Assembly: GCF_040370365.1 (NCBI RefSeq)
Contig: NZ_BAABWQ010000003.1
Location: 889,226-953,225 of the forward strand
DNA from: Shimia sp040370365
GTDB taxonomy: Bacteria; Pseudomonadota; Alphaproteobacteria; Rhodobacterales; Rhodobacteraceae
DNA length: 64,000 bases
Direction of reading: 5' to 3'
Shown here: positions 62,749 to 64,000 of the stretch, piece after piece
How positions within the stretch are numbered: the stretch's first letter is position 1
How the letters are laid out: each line of letters opens with the position of its first letter
Made by a program: the position numbers and the translations under genes
The notes under the pieces: model-generated
The model's database searches: none
What the model saw: only the letters and a program-made list of their open reading frames with translations
What the model was told of the DNA's origin: nothing

Positions 62749-63153
62749 TTACACAAGTAAAGTTCCGACACTAATTGTTATCAGAAGTGCCCCGATCAGG
62801 GCGCCGAGTTGTTTCAGGTAAAACGCGCTAGCCTGCATGGCCCTACAGAATTTCCCCAAAAAACTGTGCTGAAAATCATTTTCCTTGTTGTTTGCCGCGT
62901 TGGATGCCGCAAACCAGCCAAAAACGTACTGCGCATAATCCAACATGACCACCACACACCCTAGCAAAGTGGCTACAATGGTCCGACTTTGCCACTTTGG
63001 GTCAAGCTGCGAAAACAAATCGGCTTTATCTGAAACTAGTGCAAGGCCAAGGGCCGCGAGCGCAAAACCGATATACCTCGATAACTCGCTGATCTTTTCT
63101 GAGAAGAAGTTCTGGTTCTCTCTTTGATTTTGGCGTCTTTCTGCTGGTGTCAT
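62749..63153 (-). CDS. Small membrane protein of unknown function
   Basis: 134 residues from ATG 63153. A charged N-terminus (TPAERRQNQREN) is followed by about three hydrophobic helices (near 27-40, 63-82 and 113-131). No family recognised. It starts 4 bases after the HU gene stop and is co-transcribed with it. The gene order HU then membrane protein gives no clear function. Confidence 0.65.
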   Translation of the reverse strand: MTPAERRQNQRENQNFFSEKISELSRYIGFALAALGLALVSDKADLFSQLDPKWQSRTIVATLLGCVVVMLDYAQYVFGWFAASNAANNKENDFQHSFLGKFCRAMQASAFYLKQLGALIGALLITISVGTLLV

Positions 63154-63157
63154 TGTT

Positions 63158-63487
63158 TCACCGCTTTTTGGGGCCGCGTGGTCCACCCCACCCGTCATCA
63201 GCCGATGCAACTCTTTCCTTGAGTGCTTTTGAAATAGTCATTTTTACGACTTTGTCAGCTTCCTTTCTAAGAGCTTCGCCCGTCGCAGGATTGCGCGCCA
63301 TTCTTTCAGGTCGTTCTCGCACGTAGATCTTCCCGATGCCGGGAAGTGTTACGGCCCCGCCACCCGCAATTTCCTTGGAAATAACCTCAACTATTGCGTC
63401 GAGTGCTTCGCTAGCCGATTTTTCATCAGTTCTTAATTCTTCTGCCAGCGCAGCTATCAACTGTGTTTTCGTCAATGTATTTGCCAA
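63158..63487 (-). CDS. HU/IHF-family DNA-binding protein
   Basis: 109 residues. The HU fold is plain: MANTLTKTQLIAALAEELRT, VTLPGIGKIYVRERPERMARNPATGE with the DNA-arm RNPATGE motif, then VKMTISKALKERV. A 14-residue charged tail (DDGWGGPRGPKKR) is extra compared with HU. It compacts or bends DNA. A small membrane protein gene follows after 4 bases. It is probably a paralogue rather than the housekeeping HU. Confidence 0.9.
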   Translation of the reverse strand: MANTLTKTQLIAALAEELRTDEKSASEALDAIVEVISKEIAGGGAVTLPGIGKIYVRERPERMARNPATGEALRKEADKVVKMTISKALKERVASADDGWGGPRGPKKR

Positions 63488-63847
63488 TTCACATCTCCGC
63501 TTTAGTGCAGACTTCTTTGATCAATAAATGACCGAGGCAGAGCCCAGAGTTCTTCAAACAACTAATCGTTGCGCTAACGTTGGCTGATGTTGGCTAAATT
63601 TTCAAGACTCTGCGTGCGATGCATGATGACTAGCTGAGGGCGCGCGCTATTGCTATGCACAGTGGCAGAACTCCAGGATCGGCGGATAGATCCTGTCGCA
63701 GCCGCGCCGCTGTCACAGTATTCCTTTTAAGATGAACCGCGAGGTCGCGAAACAACCATGCGCGGCACGAAGAGGAATGAACAAAAAAATTGAGCTATTG
63801 TTTGCCGCTCTCTACATTTTATCAGGCATAGAGTCCCAATTCATTGG

Positions 63848-63863
63848 CTGTCAGCACTGACAG
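63848..63863. promoter_or_regulatory. 16-bp perfect dyad
   Basis: CTGTCAG (63848-63854), CA, CTGACAG (63857-63863). It has the size and symmetry of LuxR-type boxes but no gene start follows closely inside the window. Confidence 0.3.
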
Positions 63864-63934
63864 TGCATGTTGCGCTTTCTCACAAGTTGGCAAGCGGGCA
63901 GTTGGTCGAGCTTTAGGGTCTCACAAACATGACT

Positions 63935-63970
63935 AGCCCCTCGGAACGCGATTTATGGCGCTGAGGGGTT
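63935..63970 (+). terminator. Terminator-like hairpin
   Basis: AGCCCCTC (63935-63942) pairs with GAGGGGTT (63963-63970), allowing one G-U pair; the long loop can fold further. T-rich sequence (GGGTTTGTTTTC) follows on the plus strand. It would end an upstream plus-strand RNA not otherwise identified. Confidence 0.6.
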
Positions 63971-64000
63971 GGGTTTGTTTTCTGTTGTTTGCGCTCCCAT

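Larger units (their letters stand above)
63488..64000. other. Right-edge region without supported gene
   Basis: No gene with motif support. It should hold the HU promoter near 63490-63540. It contains the CTGTCAG dyad at 63848-63863 and a terminator hairpin at 63935-63970. A 27-codon frame at 63777 is too weak to call. Confidence 0.4.

Noticed and set aside
63777..63860. 27-residue ORF at the right edge
   Set aside because: Too short, and the purine-rich site abuts the ATG.

Overview
The window looks like chromosomal DNA of a marine alphaproteobacterium of the Rhodobacteraceae (Roseobacter type). The evidence is two TRAP transporter operons, a BCCT carrier, a DddD-like tandem CoA-transferase, a complete Rhizobium-type rhamnose regulon, moderate GC and dense operons with ATGA stop/start overlaps. 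No rRNA, tRNA, CRISPR array, IS element or phage was found. All identifications come from reading motifs and gene context; no database search was run.

Layout. (1) 2-7775, plus strand: an operon that enters from outside the window. It encodes an FHA protein, a PP2C phosphatase, three consecutive dynamin-like/large GTPases, a Roadblock/LC7-like small protein and an unknown protein. It is the best candidate for an undescribed system. (2) 7869-14886: a LysR regulator with an Asp/Glu-racemase-like enzyme, divergent from a DadA-like flavoprotein, a TRAP importer (DctPQM) and a BASS-like carrier; probably uptake and oxidation of an amino acid or related amine. (3) 15212-23849: BCCT carrier, Ldh_2-family dehydrogenase, DUF3726 protein, unknown 561-residue protein, noncanonical M19 dipeptidase-like protein and aldehyde dehydrogenase, with a divergent LysR; a catabolic cluster with unknown substrate. 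(4) 24033-35430: a GMC oxidoreductase and a DddD-like tandem CoA-transferase with a divergent LysR (a possible DMSP module), then an IclR regulator, a second TRAP importer and a second GMC oxidoreductase.

(5) 35751-46800: an eight-gene minus-strand operon joins a nitrate/sulfonate-type ABC importer to copper-handling proteins (SCO, PCuAC), a diheme cytochrome c and a Crp/Fnr regulator. Its binding protein carries a NosL-like C-terminal tail. Upstream lie a HEAT-repeat protein, an AprB-like ferredoxin, an AprA-like flavoprotein and a DUF971 protein, then FdxA and Fpr on the other strand. (6) 46790-50826: a DsbA-like thioredoxin-fold protein, a class III cyclase with TPR-like repeats, and a peptidoglycan-binding/lipase fusion. 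(7) 51404-62176: the L-rhamnose regulon rhaRSTPQUK, divergent from rhaDI, with a paired operator between them. (8) 62749-63487: an HU-type protein and a small membrane protein, followed by about 0.5 kb without a supported gene.

Two themes recur. All four importer operons with a binding-protein gene have a hairpin directly after that gene and before the next one, which would favour excess binding protein. Most catabolic clusters also carry their own LysR, IclR, DeoR or Crp/Fnr regulator, so the region reads as a chain of independently controlled substrate-use modules beside the GTPase operon and the copper/ABC operon.
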